In this document: piece after piece, positions 52,077-60,972 of the stretch
How the letters are laid out: each line of letters starts with the position of its first letter
Numbering within the stretch: position 1 is the stretch's first letter
Assembly (NCBI RefSeq): GCF_013408655.1
Contig: NZ_JACCBP010000001.1
Location: 3,534,001 to 3,598,000 of the forward strand
DNA length: 64,000 bases
DNA from: Pigmentiphaga litoralis
Lineage (GTDB): Bacteria; Pseudomonadota; Gammaproteobacteria; Burkholderiales; Burkholderiaceae_B
Direction: 5' to 3'
The notes under the pieces: generated by a model
What the model saw: only the letters and a program-made list of their open reading frames with translations
The model's database searches: none
Told to the model about the DNA's origin: nothing
Program-made: the position numbers and the translations under genes

Positions 52077-53168
52077 ATGCAAACCAAGATTCCCTGCGTG
52101 ATGATGCGCGGCGGCACTTCCAGCGGTCCCTTCTTCCTTGCCAGGGACCTGCCCGACGACATTGCCTTGCGCGACGAGATCCTGATTGCCGCAATGGGTT
52201 CGCCGCACGAATACCAGGTCGACGGTATCGGCGGCGCCACGCCGTTCACCAGCAAGGTCGCGATCATCAGCCGGTCCACCCGGCCTGGCATCGATGTCGA
52301 CTATCTGTTTGCGCAGGTGCTGGTCAACGAACGCTATGTCGACACCAAACCCAACTGCGGCAACATGCTCGGCGCGGTGGGCCCGTTTGCCATCGAGCAG
52401 GGCCTCGTGCCTGCACAAGCGGGCGAGACCACGGTCCGCATCTTCAATGTGAACACCCGGGCCGAGGTCGATGCCATCGTCGAAACGCCGAACGGCGTCG
52501 TCACCTACGCCGGCACGACCGCGATCGATGGCGTGCCGGGAACAGCCGCACCGGTTCGCCTGAACTTTCGCAGCGCCATCGGTTCCGTCACCGGCAAGCT
52601 GCTGCCGACGGGCCGCCCGATCGATGTGATCGACGGCGTGGAAGTCAGCTGCGTGGACGTCGCCATGCCCATGGTGCTGATCCCGGCCGAACAGGTGGGC
52701 AAAACTGGTCACGAAGGCGCCAACGAACTGGATGCCGACGTGGCGCTGCTGGCCCGCATGGAAGCGATCCGTCGCCAGGCGGGTGAACTGATGGGGTTGG
52801 GCGACGTGTCGAAGTCGGTGGTGCCCAAGATCGGGCTGATGGCGCGGCCTGCCAAGGGGGGCACCATTTCGTCCCGCTACTTCGTGCCCTACGCCTGCCA
52901 CAAGGCGCATGCGGTCACGGGTGCCGTCTGCGTGGCGGCCGCGTGCGCCACGCCCGGAACGATTGCGCAGCGCCTGTCCGGATTGCCGGATACGTCGCCG
53001 CAAGGCGTGGTCGAGATCGAACATCCGTCGGGCAGCATTGCCATCGACCTGAATGTCGAGTTGGGCGGCGATCACCCCGTCATCCATCGGGCGGCGCTGA
53101 TCCGCACCGCGCGCCGGCTGTTCGAAGGCAATGTCCTGATTCCCGAACATGTGATGGCTGAGGCCTGA
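52077..53168 (+). CDS. PrpF-family isomerase (4-oxalomesaconate tautomerase/aconitate isomerase-like)
   Basis: 363 residues, start MQTKIPCVMMRGGTSSGPFF, the canonical PrpF opening. The active-site Cys near TKPNCGNMLGAVGPFA and the block DVAMPMVLIPA with HGANELD-like sequence match the diaminopimelate-epimerase fold family. PrpF isomerises methylaconitate or aconitate; GalD acts on oxalomesaconate in gallate breakdown. Which applies here is open. Partners acnD, prpB or prpC are not adjacent, so the operon is not a normal methylcitrate operon. Confidence 0.92.
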   Translation: MQTKIPCVMMRGGTSSGPFFLARDLPDDIALRDEILIAAMGSPHEYQVDGIGGATPFTSKVAIISRSTRPGIDVDYLFAQVLVNERYVDTKPNCGNMLGAVGPFAIEQGLVPAQAGETTVRIFNVNTRAEVDAIVETPNGVVTYAGTTAIDGVPGTAAPVRLNFRSAIGSVTGKLLPTGRPIDVIDGVEVSCVDVAMPMVLIPAEQVGKTGHEGANELDADVALLARMEAIRRQAGELMGLGDVSKSVVPKIGLMARPAKGGTISSRYFVPYACHKAHAVTGAVCVAAACATPGTIAQRLSGLPDTSPQGVVEIEHPSGSIAIDLNVELGGDHPVIHRAALIRTARRLFEGNVLIPEHVMAEA

Positions 53169-53185
53169 CACAAGGCATGGCCGCG

Positions 53186-53210
53186 GCGGCGGCGTGTTGA
53201 ACGCCGCCGC
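53186..53210 (+). terminator. GC-rich hairpin after prpF
   Basis: A 10-bp stem GCGGCGGCGT (53186-53195) with ACGCCGCCGC (53201-53210), loop GTTGA, followed by GGAAAAGCTT. Without a T-run it may be a weak or Rho-assisted stop between the two operons. Confidence 0.45.
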
Positions 53211-53240
53211 GGAAAAGCTTGAATTCCGCCTCGACTATTT

Positions 53241-53268
53241 TTGGTATGTTGGTATACCATCATACCAA
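53241..53268. promoter_or_regulatory. 28-bp near-perfect palindrome, probable GntR (FCD) operator
   Basis: TTGGTATG-TT-GGTATACC-AT-CATACCAA has one mismatched pair in 28 bases and holds the GGTATACC core typical of FadR/FCD-type GntR sites, with two extra half-sites outside. A -35-like TTGAAT (53219-53224) puts the -10 inside the palindrome, so binding would block transcription of the Bug-DUF1185-hydrolase-GntR operon. Confidence 0.75.
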
Positions 53269-53369
53269 CCGATCACCTTGACTCCGATGACGCACGCGCA
53301 GAGACCGCGTTCGCCCTAGGTCCGCCGGCCCCGCTGGCGCTTCATGACACTCCCCTACAGAAGGACACC

Positions 53370-54368
53370 ATGACCCATTCCGCCCTTCCCGCGCGCCCCG
53401 CCCGCCGCCTCGCTTTGATCGCCACGGCCGCCCTGTTCGCCACCGCCCCGTTGATGGCCCACGCCGCCTATCCCGACAAGCCCATCACGCTGGTCGTGCC
53501 GTTCGCGCCGGGCGGCAGCTCGGACATCATTGCGCGCAACATCGCGCCGGCATTAAGCGCGAAGCTGGGCCAGACCATTGTGGTGGAAAACGTTGCCGGT
53601 GCGGGCGGCATGCTGGGCACGCAGCGCGCGGTGCGGGCGTCGGCCGATGGCTACACGATCCTGCTGGGGTCGGGGTCCGAGATCCTGATCAACAAGCTGA
53701 TCAACCCGTCGGTGGGCTATGACGGCATGAAGGATCTGGCGCCGGCCGTGTTCATCGGCACGGGTCCGATGGTGCTGTTGGGCAAGCCAAGCCTGGCGGC
53801 CAAGACGGTGCCGGAACTGCTGCAACTGGCCCGCGCCGAGCCGGGCAAGCTGAGCTATGCATCCGCCGGCAACGGCACGCCCATGCATGTGGCGGGCGAA
53901 CTGCTCAAGATGCGCGCCAAGATCGACATGACGCATGTGCCCTATCGCGGCGCGGCTCCCGCCTTGGTGGACCTGCTGGGCGGCCAGATCGACCTGGGCG
54001 TGTCCACGCTGAGCGCAGCGCAGGTCTACATCAAGTCGGGCAAGTTGAAGGCACTGGCCGTGACCAGCGCCAAGCCATCGGACCTTGCGCCGGGCATCCC
54101 GGCGATGGGTCAGCAGCCGGGGCTGGAAGGCTTCGACCTGGGCGTGTGGTTCGGCCTGTTCGTGCCGGTCAAGACGCCTGGCGACATCGTGCAGAAGGTG
54201 CAGGCGGCGTCGCAGGACGTGCTGCGTGATCCGGCCATTCGCAAGAACCTGGCGGATCAGGGCATCACGGCATCGGGCGCGTCGGCCGACGAACTGCGCA
54301 CCTTCATGGCGGCCGAGGTCGAGAAATACCGCGCGGTCGTGAAGGCCGCCAACATCACTGCGGAATGA
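53370..54368 (+). CDS. Bug-family solute receptor in GntR-controlled operon
   Basis: 332 residues from ATG 53370 with AAGGA at 53361-53365; the frame starting at 53241 includes the operator and is not used. The signal peptide ends AHA, then AYPDKPITLVVPFAPGGSSD. VVENVAGAGGMLG, ASADGYTILLG, ASAGNGTPMHVAGEL and HVPYRGAAPALVD are conserved. First gene of the operon after the palindrome. Confidence 0.94.
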   Translation: MTHSALPARPARRLALIATAALFATAPLMAHAAYPDKPITLVVPFAPGGSSDIIARNIAPALSAKLGQTIVVENVAGAGGMLGTQRAVRASADGYTILLGSGSEILINKLINPSVGYDGMKDLAPAVFIGTGPMVLLGKPSLAAKTVPELLQLARAEPGKLSYASAGNGTPMHVAGELLKMRAKIDMTHVPYRGAAPALVDLLGGQIDLGVSTLSAAQVYIKSGKLKALAVTSAKPSDLAPGIPAMGQQPGLEGFDLGVWFGLFVPVKTPGDIVQKVQAASQDVLRDPAIRKNLADQGITASGASADELRTFMAAEVEKYRAVVKAANITAE

Positions 54369-54428
54369 CGCCGCGCGCCACCGCCTCTTTCCCGCACCGC
54401 CCCATTTCTTTTGCCTGACTGGAACGCC

Positions 54429-55016
54429 ATGAGCCACGGAATTCGCAAGATCGTTACCTATACCGAAGACACCTTTATCGAAGGCGGCAAGGACGCCGCG
54501 ACCCCGCTGCGCCTGTTTGCCGTCGCCGCCGTGCTGAAAAACCCTTGGGCCGGCCAGGGCTTCGTCGATGACCTGAAGCCGCAGATCCACGCGGTTGCCC
54601 CGGTGCTGGGGGAGCAGATCACCAACACGCTGCTGGGCCTGACCGGCGGCGGCGATGCCATTGAAGCGTATGGCAAGGCCGCGGTCGTGGGCAGCAATGG
54701 CGAGATCGAGCATGCATCGGCGCTGATCCACACGCTGCGCTTCGGCAACTTCTATCGCAAGGCCGTGGGCGCCAAAAGCTATCTGAGCTTTACCAATGTG
54801 CGCGGCGGTCCGAACTGCGCCATCTCGATCCCGATGATGCACAAGCACGATGAAGGCATGCGGTCACACTACCTGACGCTGCAGTTCGCGATCAACGATG
54901 CGCCGGGTCCGGACGAGATCGTGGTGGCGCTGGGTGCATCGATCGGTGGCCGGCCCCATCACCGCATTGGCGACCGCTACCAGGACCTGGCCGATCTGGG
55001 CAGCAACCATGCCTGA
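54429..55016 (+). CDS. DUF1185 (amino acid synthesis family) protein
   Basis: 195 residues, beginning SHGIRKIVTYTEDTFIEGGK. It carries the conserved blocks AVLKNPWAGQGFVDDL, TGGGDAIEAYGKAA, FGNFYRKAVGAKSYLSF and GGRPHHRIGDRYQD of DUF1185. The name is a database label; no reaction is established. The stop overlaps the next gene by eight bases (ATGCCTGA), arguing for coupling. In several betaproteobacteria the family travels with Bug receptors. Confidence 0.88.
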   Translation: MSHGIRKIVTYTEDTFIEGGKDAATPLRLFAVAAVLKNPWAGQGFVDDLKPQIHAVAPVLGEQITNTLLGLTGGGDAIEAYGKAAVVGSNGEIEHASALIHTLRFGNFYRKAVGAKSYLSFTNVRGGPNCAISIPMMHKHDEGMRSHYLTLQFAINDAPGPDEIVVALGASIGGRPHHRIGDRYQDLADLGSNHA

Positions 55017-55872
55017 GCGCCTTCCTGTCACGGGCGCCCTGCCGCAGACTGCCTGGCGCCGCACCGGTCACGGCGAACCCGTGATCCTGATCCACGGCGT
55101 GGGCATGGCGCAGTCGGTGTGGCAGCCGCAGGTCGATGCCCTGTCTCGCGATCACGACGTCATCGTCTACGACATGCTGGGCCACGGCGACAGCACCTTG
55201 CCAGCCGAAGGGGCGACGCTGGCTGACTATGCCGCGCAACTGGCGGACCTGATGGACCATCTGGGCATCAAGGCCGCGAACATCGTGGGGCATTCGATGG
55301 GCGCATTGATCGCGCTGGAATTTGCGTTGACGCAGCCCAAGCGCACCTTGCGGGTGGCGGCATTGAACGCGGTGTTCGAGCGCACGCCCGAGCAACGCGC
55401 GGCGGTGCAAGCGCGTGCCGAGGCCCTGAAACAAAGCGGCTTTGCGGCCACCATCGGCCCGACCATCGACCGGTGGTTCGGCACGCCGGTGCCTGCGCGC
55501 TTGCGTGATGCCGCCGACCTGGTAGCGGGCCTGCTGACCCGCGTCAGCCCCACGGGCTACGCGCGCACCTACCGCCTGTTCGCCAGCAGCGACGCCGTGC
55601 ACGCCAGCCGCTTGCCCACGCTGGCCATGCCGGCGCTGTTCCTGACCGGCGAATTCGATGCCAATTCCAGCCCGGCCATGTCACGCGCGATGGGCGACCT
55701 CGCGCCCAATGCGGTGGTCAAGATCCTGCCGGATGCGCGCCACATGATGAACCTGACCCATCCGGACGAAGTGAACGCGTCGCTCCGGACCTTCCTGGCC
55801 ATGCCGCGAGACGTGGAATACTTCGATATCGAATCGAAGAATCAGGAAGTCCACCACGATGTCAGTCCCTAA
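55009..55872 (+). CDS. Alpha/beta hydrolase
   Basis: 287 residues. The oxyanion loop LIHGVGM is near residue 28, the nucleophile elbow GHSMGALIALEFA has Ser about 96, FLTGEFDANSSP supplies the acid, and DARHMMNLTHPDEV supplies His. ATG 55009 overlaps the DUF1185 stop; the frame start at 54898 is inside that gene. The C-terminal 15 residues are polar and overlap the GntR gene by 14 bases. Likely an ester, lactone or C-C hydrolase (3-oxoadipate enol-lactonase type). Confidence 0.9.
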   Translation: MPERLPVTGALPQTAWRRTGHGEPVILIHGVGMAQSVWQPQVDALSRDHDVIVYDMLGHGDSTLPAEGATLADYAAQLADLMDHLGIKAANIVGHSMGALIALEFALTQPKRTLRVAALNAVFERTPEQRAAVQARAEALKQSGFAATIGPTIDRWFGTPVPARLRDAADLVAGLLTRVSPTGYARTYRLFASSDAVHASRLPTLAMPALFLTGEFDANSSPAMSRAMGDLAPNAVVKILPDARHMMNLTHPDEVNASLRTFLAMPRDVEYFDIESKNQEVHHDVSP

Positions 55873-56542
55873 CGCCGCTTCGCTCAAGGTCGACCGCAGC
55901 GCCAAGACCTTGCGTGAGCTGTCGCTGGAGAAAATGCGCGACGCCATTCTCAACGATCACTTCAAGCCCGGCGAACGTCTGGTCGAGCGCACGCTGTGCG
56001 CGCAACTGGACGTGAGCCGGTCGATCGTCCGGGAAGTGCTGCGGCACCTGGAGACCGAAGGCCTGGTCGAGTCGATTCCCTATCAGGGTCCGGTGGTTGC
56101 GCGGCTCGACAGCGGGCAGGCCGCGCAGATCTATGAGATCCGCGCCCTGCTTGAAGGCCATGCGGCGCGGCTGTGTGCCGAGAAGGCCAGCGACGACATG
56201 ATTGCAAGATTGAGCGAGCTCAATGACCGCATCCATGCCGCGTTCGGCCGCAACGACTTTGCCGAAGTCATGGCGCGCACCGCCGACTTCTACGAAGCCA
56301 TGTTCGCCGGCAGCGGCATGACGGTGGCCTGGGGCGTGGTGCAGTCGCTGAACGCCCGCATCAACCGCCTGCGTGCCGTGACCATCTCGTCCACCGGCCG
56401 GCGGGCCGACGCCGCGGCCGAAATGGCCAGGCTGGTCAAGGCCCTGAAAGACCGCGATCCGGACGCCGCGCAAGACGCTTCGCAGGCCCACGTGCGCCAT
56501 GTGGCGGCCATTGCCGCCAAACGGCTGGCCGAGTTGGGTTAA
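55859..56542 (+). CDS. GntR-family regulator, FCD (FadR) subgroup
   Basis: 227 residues. The N-terminal winged HTH (LRELSLEKMRDAILNDHFKPGERLVE, then LDVSRSIVREVLRHLETEGLVE) is followed by an all-helical FCD effector domain (IRALLEGHAARLCAEKASD). The conserved Asp/His metal ligand positions are only partly obvious (DFYEAMFAGSG, HVRHVAAI). It lies within the operon it probably represses through the palindrome at 53241-53268. Confidence 0.93.
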   Translation: MSVPNAASLKVDRSAKTLRELSLEKMRDAILNDHFKPGERLVERTLCAQLDVSRSIVREVLRHLETEGLVESIPYQGPVVARLDSGQAAQIYEIRALLEGHAARLCAEKASDDMIARLSELNDRIHAAFGRNDFAEVMARTADFYEAMFAGSGMTVAWGVVQSLNARINRLRAVTISSTGRRADAAAEMARLVKALKDRDPDAAQDASQAHVRHVAAIAAKRLAELG

Positions 56543-56574
56543 CGTTGCAGACACTTTCAAGGAATGCGATTCAC

Positions 56575-57834
56575 ATGGACAAGACAGACAAGCAGGGCAT
56601 CACCACCACCATCGTCCACCGCGACCGCCGCGTCGGCGTGGAATTCGGCGCGCTGCGCTCCCCCGTCCATATGTCCGCCCAGTATGGTTTCGAGAAGGTC
56701 GAAGACCTGATCGGGATGTTCCAGGGCACCAAGAAAGGCGCGTTCAACTACGCCCGCCAGGCCACGCCCACGTCGGCCATGCTCGAAGCCAAGATCAATG
56801 AACTGGAAGAAGGCGTCGGCACTGTCTGCTTCGCGACCGGCATGGCCGCGATCACTGCCGTCTTCCTGACCCTCCTCAAGGCCGGTGACCACATCATTGC
56901 CAGCCAGCATGTGTTCGGCAACACCAACAGCCTGTTCGGCACGCTGCGCCAGTTCGGCATCCTGGTCACCATGGACGACCTGACCGATGCCCAGCGCGTG
57001 GCCGATGCGATCACGCCGGCCACCCGCATGGTCTTTGTCGAGACCATTGCCAACCCCGGTACCCAGATCGTCGATCTGCAAGGCATTGGCGACATCTGCC
57101 GCGACAAGGGCCTGGTCTACGTGGTCGACAACACGATTACATCGCCTGCCCTGTTCAAGCCCAAGCGCGTCGGCGCCACGCTGGTCATCAACTCGCTGAC
57201 CAAGACCCTGTCCGGCCACGGCGCCGCACTTGGCGGCGCCGTGACCGACACCGGCCTGTTCGATTGGGCCAGCTATCCCAACATTGCCGACGCCTACCGC
57301 GACGTCGCGCCCGCCCAGCAAGGCCTGCAGCAGATCCGCAAGAAGGGGCTGCGCGACATGGGCGGCTCGCTGTCTTCCGAGCATGCGAACCAGGTGTCGA
57401 TCGGCATGGAAACGCTGACCCTGCGTGTGCGCCAGAGCAGCCAGACCGCGCAAGCCCTGGCCGAATTCCTGGTGTCGCACCCCGCCGTGGGCCGCGTGTC
57501 CTACCCCGGCCTGCCCGACCATCCGCAACACGCCCGCGCAAAGGAACTGTTCCGCGCCAACGCGTGGCTGCTGTCGTTCGAGCTGCGCGACGCCAGCCAG
57601 ACCGTGGCCTTCATGAACGATCTGAGCATCCCGATCAAGGCGACGGGCCTGGGCGATACCCGCACCCTGGTTATTCCGGTCGCCGCCACGATCTTCTGGG
57701 AAGCCGGTCCTGAGAAGCGCAAGGAAATGGACATTCCTGACGGCTTCATCCGCGTGTCGGTGGGCCTGGAAGAAGCCGACGACCTGCTGGCGGACTTTGC
57801 GCGCTGCCTGGACAAGGTGGCCGGCAAGGCCTGA
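56575..57834 (+). CDS. Cystathionine gamma-synthase family PLP enzyme
   Basis: 419 residues, fold type I. FATGMAAITAVFLTLLKAGDH, FVETIANPG, VVDNTITSPALFKP and the PLP-lysine block VINSLTKTLSGHG are intact. Family members do trans-sulfuration or gamma-elimination on O-acyl homoserine, homocysteine or methionine. ATG 56575 is preferred over TTG 56545. It follows gntR by 32 bases; whether it belongs to the Bug/DUF1185 operon or is separately expressed is not clear. Could relate to the methyl cycle at the start of the window. Confidence 0.92.
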   Translation: MDKTDKQGITTTIVHRDRRVGVEFGALRSPVHMSAQYGFEKVEDLIGMFQGTKKGAFNYARQATPTSAMLEAKINELEEGVGTVCFATGMAAITAVFLTLLKAGDHIIASQHVFGNTNSLFGTLRQFGILVTMDDLTDAQRVADAITPATRMVFVETIANPGTQIVDLQGIGDICRDKGLVYVVDNTITSPALFKPKRVGATLVINSLTKTLSGHGAALGGAVTDTGLFDWASYPNIADAYRDVAPAQQGLQQIRKKGLRDMGGSLSSEHANQVSIGMETLTLRVRQSSQTAQALAEFLVSHPAVGRVSYPGLPDHPQHARAKELFRANAWLLSFELRDASQTVAFMNDLSIPIKATGLGDTRTLVIPVAATIFWEAGPEKRKEMDIPDGFIRVSVGLEEADDLLADFARCLDKVAGKA

Positions 57835-57840
57835 TCGTCG

Positions 57841-59487
57841 TCAGCCCTTCCCGAGCGGCGGTCCGGTGAAGGGCTTGGCGAACGGGCCGATCGCCTGCAT
57901 GTCGAATTCGATCAGCGTGACCGGCGGCCGGCGCCGAGCCGCCACCGCCAGTACCTCCTGGACCTCCGTCATCGTGCCCACCCGCAGGTAGCTGGCGCCG
58001 ACCGATTCGGCCAGCAGCCGCAGATCGAAGCCGTGCAGGTCCGCGTAATAGCGCCGGCCACCGTAATCGGCGTCCTGCAGATTGCGCAGGATGCCATACC
58101 CCCCATCATTCATCACGAGCAGGACCATGCCGGTATCTTCCTGCACGGCCGTGGCCAGTTCGCCCAGGTTCAGCATGAAGCCGCCATCACCGGCAAGCGC
58201 CCACGTGCGGCGACCGGGCGTGCCGACCGCGGCGCCGATGGCCATCGCCAGGCCCTGGCCGATCCCTCCGCCCACGGCATGCACGCCCTGGGCGACATCC
58301 AGCAGAGGGAACAGCCGGTTGCCCCACGTGCTGTTCGAGATCGTGACGTCGCGGACCCAGTTGAAGTCGCGGCCACACACCATTTGCAAGGCGTCCGCCA
58401 CCTGGTCATACGGCGCCACCGCCGCACGCAGCATGCTGGCCGCCTGGTGCCGCGCGGTGGCCGCGTCCTCCTGCAATGCCGGATCGATGGCCAGGCCTTC
58501 TTCCAGCAAGGCGATCAGCCGCGACAGCGCGCGCTGCGCATCGGCACAGACGAAAAGATCGGTCGGGTAACCGCGTTGCGACGCCAGCGGATCGGCATCG
58601 ATCTGATAACACGGTGTCGGCAGCTTCAAGGTGTGGGTCAGGGTCTCGGGAACCCGCAGCCGCGACCCGACCACCAGCAGCGCATCGCAGGTGCCATAGA
58701 ACGCTTCGATCGCGGGCTGCGAATTGAAGGCAGCCAGTGTGCGCGGATCGTCTTCGGGCACGATGCCCCGGCCCTGCAGGGTCGTGACGACGGCAAAGCC
58801 CATGTCGAGCAGACGCCGCACTTCGGTCTTGGCATGGCGCGCGCCGCCGCCCACCCATAGCAGCGGGCGGCGCGCCTGCTTGAGCCGAATGGCCAGTTCG
58901 CGCAACGCGGCATCGTCGGGCTCGGCGCGCTCGACGCGCGGCGCTGCCGGCACCATCGCCATGAAGGGCTCGCCTTGCAGGTCGATCGGGATCTCGACAC
59001 TGACCGGGCCGGTGGGCGCGGTCATGGCCACGCGCGCCGCTTCTTCCAGCGTGGCCAAGGCCGTTCGCGCGGACCACACGCGGAACGCGGCTTTGGATAC
59101 CGCGGTGAGCATGCTCAATTGGTCCTTGGTTTCGTGGACGTACGATCGCCCGCGATCCAGGTAAGGCACAGCCACCTGCCCCGTGATGTGCAGCAGGGGC
59201 GTGCCGGCGGTCAACGCTTCGATCAACGCGCCCGCGGCGTTGCCCGCGCCGGTACCGGTACTGGTGAACGCAACTCCTATCCGTCCTGTGACACGGGCGC
59301 AGGCGTCCGCCATGCCGACCGCGCCGGCTTCGCCCCGTGCACCGACATACCGGATGCGGCCATCGCGCCCCAGCGCATCCAGCAGCGGCATGTTGTGGAT
59401 GGAAAGAACGCCAAAAGCGTGTTCGACGCTAAGGCGGTGCAGGTAGTCGACGATCGCATCGCCCACGGTGGGCGTGGCTGCATTCAT
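57841..59487 (-). CDS. Thiamine pyrophosphate-dependent enzyme (acetolactate synthase/2-oxo-acid decarboxylase-like)
   Basis: 548 residues. N-terminal PYR domain with the catalytic Glu in GARGEAGAVGMADACARVTG, central domain, then the ThDP/Mg motif LAGDGGFMLNLGEL ... VMNDGGYG near residues 420-455. Members condense or decarboxylate 2-oxo acids. It overlaps the sulfatase gene by ATGA (59484-59487), an unusual partner, so the two may act on one sulfated or sulfonated carbon source. Confidence 0.92.
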   Translation of the reverse strand: MNAATPTVGDAIVDYLHRLSVEHAFGVLSIHNMPLLDALGRDGRIRYVGARGEAGAVGMADACARVTGRIGVAFTSTGTGAGNAAGALIEALTAGTPLLHITGQVAVPYLDRGRSYVHETKDQLSMLTAVSKAAFRVWSARTALATLEEAARVAMTAPTGPVSVEIPIDLQGEPFMAMVPAAPRVERAEPDDAALRELAIRLKQARRPLLWVGGGARHAKTEVRRLLDMGFAVVTTLQGRGIVPEDDPRTLAAFNSQPAIEAFYGTCDALLVVGSRLRVPETLTHTLKLPTPCYQIDADPLASQRGYPTDLFVCADAQRALSRLIALLEEGLAIDPALQEDAATARHQAASMLRAAVAPYDQVADALQMVCGRDFNWVRDVTISNSTWGNRLFPLLDVAQGVHAVGGGIGQGLAMAIGAAVGTPGRRTWALAGDGGFMLNLGELATAVQEDTGMVLLVMNDGGYGILRNLQDADYGGRRYYADLHGFDLRLLAESVGASYLRVGTMTEVQEVLAVAARRRPPVTLIEFDMQAIGPFAKPFTGPPLGKG

Positions 59488-60968
59488 GATGTGGGCTCAC
59501 TCAGGATGGACGGAAGGGAATTGGAAGAAGATGCGCCGCCCGGCACGCCGGTCGCGCCGCGATGGCCGCTGCGCAGCGCTTGTTCGGGCCCCCCATGCGC
59601 TGCCACCAGCTGCCGCTGGTCGCGTTTGGCCGCGGCATCGGCCCTGCCGGGATCGACGATGTCGTTGAGCGCCGCAACCATCTGCGCCAGGGCCGCCGCA
59701 TGCGCCGGGTCGTCGCTCAGGTCATGCTGCTCGCGCGGATCGTTGACGGCGTCAAACAGTTCGGGCGGATAGCCCACGTAGTGGTGGTAGACATAGCGGC
59801 CATTGGCGACCAGGTAGGCGCCGGTGGGCGACCCGACGCCGTGGTATTCCGAAAAGGCGATGCGTTCAGGATCGTCGGCTTCGCACGCGATGTCCAGAAG
59901 CGACCGGCCCGGCAACCCCGGGTCGACGCAGCGCAAGCCCTGGGCCGCCAGCAAGGTGGGATGCAGGTCCACCAGGCTCACGTTGGTCGTGCAGAGCCTG
60001 CCGGCGGGAATGTCGGGACCGGCCAGGATGAGCGGTACGCCGGCCGATTCGCGATACATCGTGCCTTTGTTCCACAACCGCCGGGCGCCCAGGTTGTCGC
60101 CGTGGTCCGACGTGTAGATGACGCGGGTGGTATCCGCCATGCCGCTCTTTTCCAGCGCGGCCAGGATATCGCCGACCAGTCCGTCCATGAACTCGACCAG
60201 CGCCAGATAGGCGGCGACGGCCAGCCGCCGGCGTTCTGCCGTCCCCAGGGCGGCATCATGGTCCATGTAGGACAGCATGCGGGTCACCCACGGATGGTGG
60301 CGCGGCGGCGGATCGACCGGCAGGCAGGCTTCCAGGCCCGGATCGTTCAGAACGCGTTCTAGAAACGACGGCGGCACGACCAGCGGAAAGTGGGGCGCGA
60401 CCAGCCCGACGAACAGGGTCCAGGGCGCGTCGCCTCCGGCATGGCTTTCCAGCCAATGGCAGGCGGCATCGCGCACGAAACGGTCGTACCGGTTGTAGGC
60501 CGACTCGCCTGCGCCCAGCTTGTCGAACATGCCGGACCGGCTCGATGTCGACGGCAAGGGATCGCGCACCGATCCCCAGACCTGGCCGATACCGTCCTGG
60601 ATGTGCACGGTCTCGATCTGCTGGCGAAAGCCCACCGGATCGCCTGCGCTGCGAAAGTGCAGCTTGCCGATGGCATCGACCACATAACCCGCCCTGGACA
60701 GCGCGTGCATCCACGAACGCGGATTGCCCGGATAGGCGATGGCGTTGTCCCAGCACTGATGCTGATGCACATAGCGGCCAGTGGCGATCGATGCGCGCGA
60801 CGGCACGCAGAGCGGACTTGCAGCCCAGGCGCGGGTAAACGTCGTGCCTCGCGCGGCTAGCCGGTCCAGGTTGGGCGTGCGCACGCAGGGGTGGCCAAGA
60901 AACCCCATTACCCAGGGGTTATGTTCGTCGGACATCAGGAACAGGGTGTTCATGCGATCTGCAGCCAT
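59484..60968 (-). CDS. Sulfatase-family hydrolase (choline-sulfatase/phosphonate monoester hydrolase group)
   Basis: 494 residues. LFLMSDEHNPW provides the N-terminal metal ligands, and the formylglycine motif PLCVPSRAS has Cys54 (C-x-P-S-R), the residue matured to formylglycine. YTSDHGDNLGARRLWNKGTMY is the second metal site. No signal peptide, so it is cytoplasmic. Hydrolyses a sulfate ester, or possibly a phosphonate monoester. It starts four bases after the Bug gene stop. Confidence 0.93.
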   Translation of the reverse strand: MAADRMNTLFLMSDEHNPWVMGFLGHPCVRTPNLDRLAARGTTFTRAWAASPLCVPSRASIATGRYVHQHQCWDNAIAYPGNPRSWMHALSRAGYVVDAIGKLHFRSAGDPVGFRQQIETVHIQDGIGQVWGSVRDPLPSTSSRSGMFDKLGAGESAYNRYDRFVRDAACHWLESHAGGDAPWTLFVGLVAPHFPLVVPPSFLERVLNDPGLEACLPVDPPPRHHPWVTRMLSYMDHDAALGTAERRRLAVAAYLALVEFMDGLVGDILAALEKSGMADTTRVIYTSDHGDNLGARRLWNKGTMYRESAGVPLILAGPDIPAGRLCTTNVSLVDLHPTLLAAQGLRCVDPGLPGRSLLDIACEADDPERIAFSEYHGVGSPTGAYLVANGRYVYHHYVGYPPELFDAVNDPREQHDLSDDPAHAAALAQMVAALNDIVDPGRADAAAKRDQRQLVAAHGGPEQALRSGHRGATGVPGGASSSNSLPSILSEPTS

Positions 60969-60972
60969 GTCT

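Noticed and set aside
52077..53168. Part of a full 2-methylcitrate (prpBCD) operon
   Set aside because: No prpB, prpC, acnD or prpD next to it; only a PrpR-like activator and a Bug receptor.
50778..53171. 797-codon minus-strand frame opposite Bug-prpF
   Set aside because: Antisense shadow; it would also cover the sigma-54 promoter region.
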